This document shows positions 27,328-36,043 of a DNA stretch of 64,000 nucleotides, in pieces. This DNA is from Acinetobacter proteolyticus (GTDB lineage: Bacteria; Pseudomonadota; Gammaproteobacteria; Pseudomonadales; Moraxellaceae), in contig NZ_KB849179.1 of assembly GCF_000367945.1 (NCBI RefSeq), forward strand, positions 788,446 to 852,445, in the 5' to 3' direction. The position numbers and the translations under genes are program-made. Every line of letters starts with the position of its first letter. The first letter of the stretch is position 1. Below the pieces are notes generated by a model, which worked only from the letters and a program-made list of their open reading frames with translations, did not search any database and was not told where the DNA came from.

Positions 27328-28305
27328 TTAGCCCTCATCCGATGCACGTTGTGATTGGAGTGATGCCGCCATTTTCTCGCCTGTTGCCAACGCTGCCGAA
27401 GTCATAATATCCAGATTGCCAGCATAGGCAGGTAAATAATGTGCTGCACCTTCAACTTCTAAAAACACACTGGTTTTTAGACCAGAAAATTTCCCTAATC
27501 CGGCAATATTGAGTGGGGCAGATTCAGGAATCACCTCAAACTGGACTTTTTGTTTTAAGCGATAGCCAGCAACATATTTTTGAACCTCAGCAACCATCTG
27601 CTCAATCGAGGCTTCAACCACAGCCTGATCTGCAGCTTCAGACAGCACATAAACCGTATCACGCATCAATAATGGCGGTTCGGCTGGATTGAGGACAATA
27701 ATCGCCTTGCCTTTTGTTGCACCACAGACTGTTTCCAATGCCTTTGATGTGGTTTCTGTAAATTCATCAATATTGGCGCGAGTTCCTGGACCTGCAGATT
27801 TACTGGAAATAGACGCCACAATTTCAGCATAATGTACTTTGGCAATTTTCGAGACTGCTGCAACCATTGGAATGGTTGCCTGCCCACCGCACGTCACCAT
27901 GTTTACATTGAGCTGGTCAATGTGTTGTTCCAGATTCACCACAGGAACGCAATAAGGGCCAATGGCTGCAGGGGTTAAATCCACCATACGGATATTCGGC
28001 TTATTTTGTCTTAATAAAGCATCATTTTTGATATGTGCCCCAGCAGAGGTTGCATCAAAAACAATATCGATCTGCTTAAATTCAGGTAGTTGAATAAGCC
28101 CTTGAACACCTTCAGACGTAGTTGCAACCCCCATTCTTTTGGCACGAGCCAAACCATCGGATTCTGGATCAATACCAACCATAGCAGTGATTTCAAGATG
28201 TTCACCATAACGTAACATCTTGATCATGAGATCACTGCCAATATTGCCACTACCAATAATTGCAGCCTTGATTTTATTTTTTGATTGATTATTCATGTTC
28301 TCCAC
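27328..28305 (-). CDS. mhpF: Acetaldehyde dehydrogenase (acylating)
   Basis: A 325-residue enzyme oxidising acetaldehyde to acetyl-CoA with NAD and CoA. Cofactor motif [15 protein letters not shown], catalytic Cys in [34 protein letters not shown], and [14 protein letters not shown] near the end. Family length. It lies between hydratase (abutting, no gap) and aldolase in the operon, the order usual for meta-cleavage lower pathways (compare DmpEFG and MhpDFE). Confidence 0.94.
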   Translation of the reverse strand: MENMNNQSKNKIKAAIIGSGNIGSDLMIKMLRYGEHLEITAMVGIDPESDGLARAKRMGVATTSEGVQGLIQLPEFKQIDIVFDATSAGAHIKNDALLRQNKPNIRMVDLTPAAIGPYCVPVVNLEQHIDQLNVNMVTCGGQATIPMVAAVSKIAKVHYAEIVASISSKSAGPGTRANIDEFTETTSKALETVCGATKGKAIIVLNPAEPPLLMRDTVYVLSEAADQAVVEASIEQMVAEVQKYVAGYRLKQKVQFEVIPESAPLNIAGLGKFSGLKTSVFLEVEGAAHYLPAYAGNLDIMTSAALATGEKMAASLQSQRASDEG

Positions 28306-29091
28306 CTATACCAACTGGCAACTGACAGAACCTAAACGGCCAATATAGGCAGTCACGCTATCACCTGCTTTGACATTGACCATTGGTCCTAGCGCACCAG
28401 ATAAAATGACCTCACCCGCTTTTAAACCAATCCCTTTTTCACACATGGTACGGGCCAACCACCAAGCAGCTTTTAATGGATGACCTAAACACGCGGTTCC
28501 ATTACCTTTTGATGCCACAACTTTATTGTGTTCAAGTTCCATTTTTACTTTTGCTAGATTTAAGCTGCCTATTTCGATTGGCTGATTTCCTAAAACGAAC
28601 AAACCACAAGATGCGTTATCGGCTACCGTGTCTTCCAACGTGATTTTCCAGTTATGAATCGCGCTATCGACGATCTCTAAAGCGGGTAAGGCATAAGCCA
28701 ATGCAGATATGAACTCACCCCACGATGGTATTGGTCCAACGAGATCACGCCCAACAATAAAGGCGATCTCAGCTTCAATTTTAGGCTGCATAAGTTGGCT
28801 GACAGGCACAGTGTCTCCATCTAGGTATTCCATATCATCGAATAAAATCCCGAAATCAGGCTGATCCACACCAAGCTGTTGTTGCACTGCTATTGAAGTC
28901 AAACCTACTTTCTTGCCGATAATTCTTGCACCTTGGTTGACCTTATAATCAGTATTAATTTGTGCAACAGCATAGGCCTCATCTAAGCCAGAAATATGAT
29001 GTGATTTGGATATTTGCCCAACTGTTTGACCTGATTGTCTAGCATGGCGCAATGCCAAAGCCGCAGAATTTAAACGCTCTTGATCATTCAT
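28306..29091 (-). CDS. mhpD: 2-hydroxypenta-2,4-dienoate hydratase
   Basis: A 261-residue hydratase of the MhpD/DmpE family, which adds water to 2-hydroxypenta-2,4-dienoate giving 4-hydroxy-2-oxovalerate. Landmarks: GARIIGKKVGLTSIAVQQQLGVDQPDFG, written here by its GKKVGLTS core, QPKIEAEIAFIVGRDL, and the C-terminal GEVILSGALGPMVNVKAGDS region (ILSGALGP). It overlaps the hydroxylase gene by 4 bp. The related decarboxylase XylI has a similar fold, but the pathway context and motifs favour hydratase. Confidence 0.92.
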   Translation of the reverse strand: MNDQERLNSAALALRHARQSGQTVGQISKSHHISGLDEAYAVAQINTDYKVNQGARIIGKKVGLTSIAVQQQLGVDQPDFGILFDDMEYLDGDTVPVSQLMQPKIEAEIAFIVGRDLVGPIPSWGEFISALAYALPALEIVDSAIHNWKITLEDTVADNASCGLFVLGNQPIEIGSLNLAKVKMELEHNKVVASKGNGTACLGHPLKAAWWLARTMCEKGIGLKAGEVILSGALGPMVNVKAGDSVTAYIGRLGSVSCQLV

Positions 29092-30836
29092 ACATTCACC
29101 CCGCCAACTGTGTGAGAACCAGTTTTATCAGAAGTTAAATCCAATTGATGCTTTAACTGCTGTATGGTTGAATTAATTTCGACTTGATCAACAACTGCAA
29201 ATGTAAATTTATCAGGACGTAATATTGCAATGGATTGTGATGTCTTACATGCCTTTTTAAACCAACACACCATATCGCCATCAATATCTTCCACTTCAAG
29301 CACATCAGGATTTAAATCTCGATTGATATGACCTTGAGGTCGATCAGAATATGGATATAAAGTGATAAATTTACAGCCAATTTGTTCTAAGACTTGTTTA
29401 GATGTGCCTGATAAACCTAATGTTGGATCCACTGATAACCCAATCAAAGAATAGTTTTCACCCAATAGAGAATCTAAAAGCACAGGACGACCATCAAAAC
29501 CACGGACAATAGGCTGCGGAGATAAGCCACCTTCAGGGCTTAAACGATGTTTACGTGCTAAACCGAAATATTGTCCTTTGGTATAAATAGGTTTTGGCTT
29601 GAACCCACCTTCTTGTCCCCATTCTTTTAATTTTGGGGTAGAAAGTACGCCTTTAATTACACCATCTCGGATTTTCCCAATCACTGGATTGGTCATTGAA
29701 ACAAGGTCTTTTAATAAGACAGAACCCTGGATCATTGCTTTGGCATGATCATGACGCTCACTTTCATAGCTATCTAATAATTTGTCTCCAGCTTGACCAT
29801 TGAGTACCGCACTGAGTTTCCAACCTAAATTACCTGCATCACGGATACCTGAACTTGCTCCTTGTCCCATAAATTGTGGAGTCATGTGGGCAGCATCACC
29901 AGCCAGAAGCACACGCTTATCTCGCCACTGATTGGCAACCAAGGCATTAAAGGTATAGACCAGTTTACGTTTTACTTCAAAGTCATCAGGATTTACGAAT
30001 TTGGATAACAACATACGTACTGTTTCAGGTTGTTCCATATATTCTTTGGTTTGACCTTTTTTCAGCATAAACTCAAAGCGATGGAATCCATCTGGCTGTA
30101 CACAGCTCACCACAGGTAGATCTGGATCAACTACAAAATTAAAATACGGTAGATGACGTAAGCCCTTATTTCGATCTTTCTGTTTTAGATCCACAACCAG
30201 CCATGGCTCTGGGAAGTTTTTCCCTGACATTTCAATGCCAAGCTTGGCACGAACAGTACTACGCCCACCATCAGCTCCGACCAAATAACGTGCAATAACT
30301 TGTTGGACGTCATTATCCCCCTGCACTTCTGTTTTAACATCAGTCTCATCACTAAAACGATAGACTTGTGTTGCCTGATGAATCACAGTGACACTGTCTA
30401 CATCTTGACTAAAATTAATCAGCTCTCGTCCACGCAAAATTTGAACATTTGGATATTTGGCTAAAGCATTGGTTAAAGAGGTTTCCAAATACGGCTGATA
30501 ATAGAAATTCACCACCGACCAACCGAATGGACGTTTTAGCGGCTTGTAATGTGCAATCACGGTTCCATCTGGACGAATCAGTTGAACAGGGGTATCCACA
30601 AGCATATCTTTTTGCAGTTCCTCAGCCATATCAATTGACTGGAAAATCCGCATACATTCATCATCGGTATACACAGCACGAGCATTGCCATAAAACACAG
30701 GTTCACGTTCCAACACCAATACTTGGTGTCCACGCTTTCCTAAAATATGAGCCAACACCAATCCAGTTGGTCCTAGACCTGCAATAACTACATCTACATT
30801 TTGTGATGTCGTTTTTTTAATTTTCTGACCTGTCAT
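29088..30836 (-). CDS. FAD aromatic hydroxylase, MhpA/HbpA-like
   Basis: A 582-residue class A flavin monooxygenase that would ortho-hydroxylate a phenol to a catechol using NAD(P)H and oxygen. FAD motif VIAGLGPTGLVLAHILGKRG, DG motif LVGADGGRSTVRAKLG, and the GD motif LAGDAAHMTPQFMGQGASSG. A C-terminal thioredoxin-like domain (about 420-560) is typical of MhpA and HbpA. The substrate could be a 3-hydroxyphenyl acid, a 2-substituted phenol or similar; motifs alone do not decide. Third gene of the operon, 17 bp after the dioxygenase gene. Confidence 0.88.
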   Translation of the reverse strand: MTGQKIKKTTSQNVDVVIAGLGPTGLVLAHILGKRGHQVLVLEREPVFYGNARAVYTDDECMRIFQSIDMAEELQKDMLVDTPVQLIRPDGTVIAHYKPLKRPFGWSVVNFYYQPYLETSLTNALAKYPNVQILRGRELINFSQDVDSVTVIHQATQVYRFSDETDVKTEVQGDNDVQQVIARYLVGADGGRSTVRAKLGIEMSGKNFPEPWLVVDLKQKDRNKGLRHLPYFNFVVDPDLPVVSCVQPDGFHRFEFMLKKGQTKEYMEQPETVRMLLSKFVNPDDFEVKRKLVYTFNALVANQWRDKRVLLAGDAAHMTPQFMGQGASSGIRDAGNLGWKLSAVLNGQAGDKLLDSYESERHDHAKAMIQGSVLLKDLVSMTNPVIGKIRDGVIKGVLSTPKLKEWGQEGGFKPKPIYTKGQYFGLARKHRLSPEGGLSPQPIVRGFDGRPVLLDSLLGENYSLIGLSVDPTLGLSGTSKQVLEQIGCKFITLYPYSDRPQGHINRDLNPDVLEVEDIDGDMVCWFKKACKTSQSIAILRPDKFTFAVVDQVEINSTIQQLKHQLDLTSDKTGSHTVGGVNV

Positions 30837-30853
30837 GTTTAGAACCTCTAAAA

Positions 30854-31858
30854 CTAGATGGGTGAATATTCAGGATGAATCACAGTTGCGATTCCCTGTT
30901 TCAAATTATTTAAATTGGTTGAGAGCATATACAGCTTGCTTGGATTCTCGGGCTTGTGTCCCCAAGAACTGATTGCAAAATACTTGGTGGTTTGCCATGT
31001 GTTTTCATCGACCACCAATGGTGCCCAGCCCAACTCAATTTCGAAACCTGATGGGCTAATCACATAAAAAGACAACTCCTTGTCATTTGGATGCTGTCCA
31101 ATCTCATGCGCCATTTCATAGCCAAGTTGTTTACAACGCTGAAAGGCATTGGATAAATCATCTAAAGATGCGCCCTGTAAATTCATGTGTTGTACTTTGC
31201 TGCGAATCGGGTCAAGATTAACTCCCCTTGTGGTAGCAATCGCAACGGAATGGTGACGTTCATTTAGTCGCAAGAACGTGATATCCAGTGTTACGCCACT
31301 AATGACTTGCTCAATATAATCACTGACGCGTGCATCAAAAATTTCCTGCCAAAAACGCTGCATTTTTACTGGCTTGCGAGAAGTAATGGCCACATGCCCC
31401 ATGCCTGCATCACCAGTCACAAAGCTTGAAGTCAACATATTTAAGGGTTCGCCACTTAAGTTCGCTTCAACAAATAGCTCGATATTCTGTTTTTTAGGCC
31501 CCAAGATGCGCCAGAATTCCTTGACACCTCTTTGTTCAGCTTCAGCTAGACTACTTTTTTCAACAGTAATTTCACGGTCGGCTAAACGGGTCAAAATAAT
31601 GTCCAGTGTTTTTTGATCTGCAACCTGCCAACCCAGTGCAATGAAATCTTCTGCGCTACCTTTTTGTACCATCAAGCGTTTGGCATGATGATCCATACGA
31701 AAGCTAAGTTCATTTATTGACTGTTCTTCATCGTTAAAATGCAGGCCTAAACCCTGTTGCAGGAACTCTTTCCACTGTTTTAGTTTGTTTGATTCAATCA
31801 CTGCATAACCCATACGGACTGAACCAAAAATATTCTGGTCTAATGTGGTGCTATTCAT
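30854..31858 (-). CDS. VOC-type extradiol catechol dioxygenase
   Basis: A 334-residue two-domain extradiol dioxygenase of the type I (BphC/HsaC) family, which cleaves 3-substituted catechols next to the hydroxyls. Iron ligands are visible in the C-terminal domain: His in GMGHVAIT, His in VQHMNLQG, and Glu in GFEIELGW. NERHHSVAI provides the catalytic His, and YVISPSG the conserved Tyr. The MhpA pathway of E. coli uses an unrelated LigB-type enzyme (MhpB), so this operon pairs an MhpA-like hydroxylase with a biphenyl or steroid-type ring-opening enzyme. Confidence 0.9.
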   Translation of the reverse strand: MNSTTLDQNIFGSVRMGYAVIESNKLKQWKEFLQQGLGLHFNDEEQSINELSFRMDHHAKRLMVQKGSAEDFIALGWQVADQKTLDIILTRLADREITVEKSSLAEAEQRGVKEFWRILGPKKQNIELFVEANLSGEPLNMLTSSFVTGDAGMGHVAITSRKPVKMQRFWQEIFDARVSDYIEQVISGVTLDITFLRLNERHHSVAIATTRGVNLDPIRSKVQHMNLQGASLDDLSNAFQRCKQLGYEMAHEIGQHPNDKELSFYVISPSGFEIELGWAPLVVDENTWQTTKYFAISSWGHKPENPSKLYMLSTNLNNLKQGIATVIHPEYSPI

Positions 31859-31870
31859 ATGCTCACCTTT

Positions 31871-32731
31871 TCAAGCCATGGCTTGTCTAGCAAAGAAATC
31901 TAGACTGAGTTGATTAAATTCATCCGCTCTTTCCCATTGCACCCAATGTCCAGTATTAGCAAATAAATACACATCACAATTCGGCATGATTTTCTGCAAG
32001 GTCAATGCGCCACTTGGGCGGTTCACTAAATCATTCGCGCCCCAAACCACCAAGGTTGGAACCTTGCATTTTTTAAGTCGTGAATCACGGGTGAAGTCCA
32101 TGCGAATGGCCCCTTTCAATCCTGTAGGTCGTCTTAATGGCGGTGCTGCAACCACGTCTGGATCAATACTGGCTTGGAAGCGTTCACGGATGACACTTTC
32201 TGGAACCTGACTGCCATCAAAAACCAGATATTCACGGATAAAGGTTCTGAGCTTGTCCATACTCGGACCTTTACCACCGTAATAATTTAATAGGCAGTTC
32301 AGACCTTTAGTCGGTAGACCTTTGGTGGTATTAATTCCGCCCGGTCCCATAAGTATCAAGCTTGCTACTCGTTCTGGTTGCTCCAATGCCATGCGTAAAC
32401 CACATGCGCCACCAAGTGAATTGCCAATGATATGGACTTGCTTAATTTTTAATGCATCCAGCAATCCCAGCATGACCTCGGCTAGATCGCCAAATGGATC
32501 ATCACGATTTACACCTTTTGAAGATTGTCCATAACCCTGCATATCTGGGATGAGAACGCGATATTTAGTTGCTAATGCATCAATATTTTTAGCGTAGTTA
32601 GATAAGCCAGAAGCACCTGGACCACCGCCATGCAACATCAGGATCGGGAAACCTTCACCCTGTTCACTTAAGAAAATCTGTCTCTGACCAAATTTCACCA
32701 CTTGGGATGTCAATGTATGAGTGTTCGTCAT
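31871..32731 (-). CDS. Meta-cleavage product hydrolase (MhpC/BphD/HsaD-like)
   Basis: A 286-residue alpha/beta hydrolase that would split the C-C bond of the ring-opened dienoate into an acid and 2-hydroxypenta-2,4-dienoate. Oxyanion HGGGPGASG, nucleophile elbow GNSLGGACGLRMAL, acid Asp in VVWGANDLVNRP, and base His in NTGHWVQWE. First gene of the operon. Upstream (minus strand) lies GAGAAAG before the ATG and a promoter whose -35 overlaps the TTGAACA dyad. The acid part released defines the substrate and is unknown. Confidence 0.92.
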   Translation of the reverse strand: MTNTHTLTSQVVKFGQRQIFLSEQGEGFPILMLHGGGPGASGLSNYAKNIDALATKYRVLIPDMQGYGQSSKGVNRDDPFGDLAEVMLGLLDALKIKQVHIIGNSLGGACGLRMALEQPERVASLILMGPGGINTTKGLPTKGLNCLLNYYGGKGPSMDKLRTFIREYLVFDGSQVPESVIRERFQASIDPDVVAAPPLRRPTGLKGAIRMDFTRDSRLKKCKVPTLVVWGANDLVNRPSGALTLQKIMPNCDVYLFANTGHWVQWERADEFNQLSLDFFARQAMA

Positions 32732-32760
32732 TTTTTCTTTCTCAAATACTTTATATATTT

Positions 32761-32784
32761 AATTTGAACACAACTGTTCAAATT
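32761..32784. promoter_or_regulatory. TetR-type operator and promoter of the meta-cleavage operon
   Basis: AATTTGAACA (32761-32770) and TGTTCAAATT (32775-32784) form a perfect 10-bp inverted repeat with a 4-nt centre. On the minus strand its TTGAAC can act as a -35 box, with TATATA 18 bp further on. This is the best copy of a dyad also found at 32899 and 34833. Confidence 0.72.
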
Positions 32785-32898
32785 AATCAATGTTTGTTCA
32801 TTTAATTTAAATCTATATATTTCAGTCAGATATCATTTTTACAAAAAATTATTCGGTAAAAACCTTAAAAAATATAATTTTTACAGACTAATTGATTT

Positions 32899-32927
32899 TT
32901 GAACACTTTTGTTTAATATTGTATATT
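32899..32927 (+). promoter_or_regulatory. Promoter of the FadL gene with overlapping TetR-type operator
   Basis: TTGAACA-CTTT-TGTTTAA (32899-32916) is a one-mismatch copy of the dyad. Its first six bases are a -35 (TTGAAC), followed by exactly 17 bp and a -10 TATATT (32922-32927), giving a start site about 20 bp before the GTG. Confidence 0.65.
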
Positions 32928-32951
32928 CATGTAAATTTCAAGGATACTGTT

Positions 32952-34238
32952 GTGATCGGACCACTTAGATCAAAATTCATATTTCTTATTGCTTTAAGCC
33001 CTATTTCTTTAACTTACGCATCTGGTGTTTTTGTCGATACTCAGACTGCCGCTGGCGTTGGCTATGCTTTTGCCGGTTCATCAGCGCTTGCACAAAACGC
33101 AAGTGTGGTCGCCTATAACCCAGCTGCGATGATGGGTTTAAATTCAGGCCATTACTTATCAGGTTCAGCATCGTATGTTGATGCACAAACGAATTTCAAA
33201 GGGGAAAAAAACACATCAATTTCACCCATCGTTCCAACAGGGAGTGTAGAAGCCAGTATTGAAAGAAAATTTACCGTGCCAAGTGCTCAATATGTGTATC
33301 GAAGTGAGCAACCTTTTGCTGTGGGAATGAGTGTGTCTCCGTTATACGGAAACAAAGGAGAATGGAACGAGGATTTCGTTGGACGTTATAAAGGATTAAA
33401 AACCGAAGTCACTGGTGTTAATGTGAATACTTCATTGGCCTACGAGATAAATCCTAAGCTTATGATTGGATTGGGGCTAAATTATCTCGATTTTGATGCT
33501 ACCCTCACCAGAAAGGCTGCGCCACTGATCAATACCAATCCACCCGTTTATTTAGGTGATGCTCAAGGTGAATTAAAAGGTGATGGACATGGCTGGGCAG
33601 GAAATATAGGGTTCTTTTTAAGACCTACAGAAAATCTAGACATAGGTTTGACCTATCGTTCTGAAACAAGTTTAAAACTTGATGGTTCTCTGACCGTCAC
33701 AACACCAACAGCAAAATTGGTTAATCCAGCGACAGTCGAGATTAACATGCCACAAAGTGCGAGCTTGGCAGGTGCCTATCGTTTTACACCACAATGGACT
33801 GCACTTGCAGAACTCACTTGGTATGATTGGTCTGTTCTTCCTGCTTTTAGTGCAGTAAACCCTAACAATAATGCTGTCGTATACGAGGAACAACTCAACT
33901 TTAAAGATGGTTTAAGATCAAGTATTGGTGCTCTCTATCAAATTACACCGTCAACACAACTCCGATTCGGTATGGCCTATGATCAATCTGTGGTTGAGTC
34001 ATCCTCTGACCGAACGGTCCGATTTCCAGATACCGATCGAATTTGGGTTTCTGTGGGTGCAGGTTTTCAAGTCACACAGAACCTAGGTATAGATGTGGGC
34101 TATTCACATATTTTTGCCAATGAGGCAACAATTGAAAGTCCAACTGTTGTAGCAGGTAAACCAACGATGCAGACACTCACTGGTTCATTTGATACTGATG
34201 CAGATATTTTTTCACTTCAGTTAAATTATAAATTTTAA
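32952..34238 (+). CDS. OmpP1/FadL family outer-membrane transporter
   Basis: A 428-residue beta-barrel channel for hydrophobic molecules (fatty acids, aromatic hydrocarbons). From the GTG at 32952 there is a clear signal peptide (IGPLRSKFIFLIALSPISL, cleavage near TYASG), and AAGGA sits seven bases upstream, so I prefer this to the TTG at 32892. Family landmarks: NPAAMMGL and the plug region, GLGLNYLDFDATLTRK, IGLTYRSETSLKLDG and a C-terminal aromatic strand ending LNYKF. Divergent from the meta-cleavage operon and sharing its operator type, so it should import the pathway substrate. Confidence 0.9.
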   Translation: MIGPLRSKFIFLIALSPISLTYASGVFVDTQTAAGVGYAFAGSSALAQNASVVAYNPAAMMGLNSGHYLSGSASYVDAQTNFKGEKNTSISPIVPTGSVEASIERKFTVPSAQYVYRSEQPFAVGMSVSPLYGNKGEWNEDFVGRYKGLKTEVTGVNVNTSLAYEINPKLMIGLGLNYLDFDATLTRKAAPLINTNPPVYLGDAQGELKGDGHGWAGNIGFFLRPTENLDIGLTYRSETSLKLDGSLTVTTPTAKLVNPATVEINMPQSASLAGAYRFTPQWTALAELTWYDWSVLPAFSAVNPNNNAVVYEEQLNFKDGLRSSIGALYQITPSTQLRFGMAYDQSVVESSSDRTVRFPDTDRIWVSVGAGFQVTQNLGIDVGYSHIFANEATIESPTVVAGKPTMQTLTGSFDTDADIFSLQLNYKF

Positions 34239-34245
34239 TCACATA

Positions 34246-34282
34246 GCCCAAGCCGATATCATAAGATCATGTTGGCTTGGGC
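34246..34282. terminator. Convergent terminator between fadL-like and DUF2147 genes
   Basis: GCCCAAGCC (34246-34254) and GGCTTGGGC (34274-34282) pair perfectly around a 19-nt loop. No strong T run follows on either strand. Confidence 0.65.
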
Positions 34283-34291
34283 CATCAAACC

Positions 34292-34756
34292 TTAGTCCAC
34301 TTTCATCCAAACCTGACTTCGACCTAAGGCTGAAGTACCAATATATCCTCGTAAAATCATTCTTGTACCACTCGCATTGATTCTAATTTTACCTTTATAA
34401 ATATTACCGCTCATCGGATCAATGACATGCCCCTCATGGTACTCATCTGGTCTATTCAGATTTTTCTTGAAGCCATACAGAATCCTCATTCCTTTCAAAG
34501 GGGTATCTTTTAGGTCTCCTTTGCAGCGAAAACATTTATCGGTAAATGCTGTACTGTGACCAGGCAATGGATATATCTCCTCAATTCTTCCTTCGTATTG
34601 TCCTTCATTGCTTTTATAAATATTCACCTTTGCCCTTGCATAGCCACTTTTATCATCAATCGCCTTCCACATCCCTGTAATATCTTGAGCCCATGCATTT
34701 GCTATAAAAATATTAAATAGAAAAATCTGGATAAAAAAGATCCCTATTGATTTCAT
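34292..34756 (-). CDS. DUF2147 family exported protein, copy A
   Basis: A 154-residue secreted or periplasmic protein with a signal peptide (IGIFFIQIFLFNIFIANAWA, cleavage near AWAQD). The DUF2147 core shows DITGMWKAIDDKSG at the start of the mature part, a CxxC pair in KCFRCKGD, GMRILYGFKKN, DPMSGNIYKGKIRI and the C-terminal RGYIGTSALGRSQVW. Function of the family is not established; it has a lipocalin-like feel. A second member lies at 37015. Its promoter shares the 34757-34944 gap with the amidohydrolase gene, which carries a TTGAACA dyad. Confidence 0.85.
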   Translation of the reverse strand: MKSIGIFFIQIFLFNIFIANAWAQDITGMWKAIDDKSGYARAKVNIYKSNEGQYEGRIEEIYPLPGHSTAFTDKCFRCKGDLKDTPLKGMRILYGFKKNLNRPDEYHEGHVIDPMSGNIYKGKIRINASGTRMILRGYIGTSALGRSQVWMKVD

Positions 34757-34832
34757 AAGCGTTTTCCCCCGCTCGTTAAAATTATCTTTTCAAAAAACTG
34801 AATGTACTCGCAATTAAAACAATACAAAAATA

Positions 34833-34870
34833 TTAAACACTATTGTTCAATTTTAATCACTATTGATCTA
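34833..34870. promoter_or_regulatory. TetR-type operator between DUF2147 and amidohydrolase genes
   Basis: TTAAACA-CTAT-TGTTCAA (34833-34850) matches the dyad with one mismatch. A weaker tandem copy, TTAATCA-CTAT-TGATCTA, follows at 34853-34870. A plausible plus-strand promoter has TTGATC (34863-34868), 17 bp, then TATTTT (34886). Confidence 0.6.
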
Positions 34871-34944
34871 ATATAAGCATATTGATATTTTGTTGTCTAG
34901 AAATACTAGCAACTAAAAACGAACAGCTCTGCTGAGGATCAGAT

Positions 34945-36024
34945 ATGACAAATACAATATTTCAGCAAGGAAGAATTGATGTGCATCATCACATTGTTCC
35001 TCCGGTTTTTAGAGTGGCGATGCTGAATAAAGGTATCGACAAAGTCGCGGGTGCTCCCTTACCTGTCTGGACGCCATCACAATCAATTGACATTATGGAT
35101 CAGATCGGCACTGAGACGGCACTCGTCTCTTTATCCGCTCCCGGTGTCTATTTTGGTGATGTACAAGAAGCATGTCGCTTGGCTCGTCAATGTAATGAAT
35201 ATACGGCTGAAATGCGTCAAAACTTTCCAAACAGGTTTGGATTCTTTGCAGTTCTTCCAATGCCATTGACTCAAGAGGCTTGTGCAGAAGCAATATATGC
35301 ATTAGAAGTCCTGAAAGCGGATGGCATTGTCTTATTGGGAAGTACTAATGGTATTTTTCTTGGTGACAGCCGCTTTGAAGAACTCATGTTTGAACTCAAC
35401 AAACGTAAAGCCATTGTTTTTATTCATCCAAATTTGCATGAGACCAGTGAAAATCTAGGATTGACCACGCCTGGATTTATTCTTGAATTTTTACCTGATA
35501 CCACACGTGCAGCAGTTAATTTAATTACTTCTGGCGTGATGGAGCGCTATCCAGATATCCAGTTTATTCTCGCGCATGCAGGCGGTTTCCTACCTTATAT
35601 TGCATGGCGAGTCTCGTTAGGCAACCTAATGACTGAAATGAATAAAAATGCGCCTCAAGGGATCATGACCTACATCAAGCGTTTTTATTTTGATACTGCG
35701 TTATCACCATCTCCTTACGCTATGTCAGCATTAAAAGAACTCGTAGGGACTGAAAGAATTTTATTTGGTAGTGATTTTCCATTTGCACCTGCGCCAGTTT
35801 CACATATGCAAGTACAGACCCTTGGCGAATTAAGCATTTTTAATGAGTCAGATCATTATAAAATTCAAAGAGGAAATGCACTTAGTTTGTTCCCTCAATA
35901 CAAAAAAGCAAATGAAGAAGCCAGTCCTCGCCCAATTTACCAACATGAATCTTTGGGTAACAAATTTAAACGCTGGATGACCCAGCCGATTATTGCAATC
36001 GCAGAAAAAAAGCGTGCGAAATAG
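34945..36024 (+). CDS. ACMSD-like amidohydrolase/decarboxylase
   Basis: A 359-residue metal-dependent hydrolase-fold protein of the aminocarboxymuconate-semialdehyde decarboxylase group (amidohydrolase 2), whose members often decarboxylate aromatic or muconate acids. Metal motif RIDVHHHIVPP, a His in FIHPNLHET, ILAHAGGFLPY, and Asp in ILFGSDFPFAP. ATG with GAGGATCAG upstream. The C-terminal 40 residues (EEASPRPIYQHE onward) are longer than usual and basic. Its gene ends just before the FAH gene. Likely a side reaction of the same catabolic pathway; substrate unknown. Confidence 0.85.
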   Translation: MTNTIFQQGRIDVHHHIVPPVFRVAMLNKGIDKVAGAPLPVWTPSQSIDIMDQIGTETALVSLSAPGVYFGDVQEACRLARQCNEYTAEMRQNFPNRFGFFAVLPMPLTQEACAEAIYALEVLKADGIVLLGSTNGIFLGDSRFEELMFELNKRKAIVFIHPNLHETSENLGLTTPGFILEFLPDTTRAAVNLITSGVMERYPDIQFILAHAGGFLPYIAWRVSLGNLMTEMNKNAPQGIMTYIKRFYFDTALSPSPYAMSALKELVGTERILFGSDFPFAPAPVSHMQVQTLGELSIFNESDHYKIQRGNALSLFPQYKKANEEASPRPIYQHESLGNKFKRWMTQPIIAIAEKKRAK

Positions 36025-36043
36025 GATTGCTGAGACACTTGTT

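Noticed and set aside
24563..32731. Steroid ring A/B degradation operon (hsa type)
   Set aside because: The dioxygenase and hydrolase resemble HsaC and HsaD, but the hydroxylase is a single-component FAD enzyme and no KstD or Ksh gene is present.
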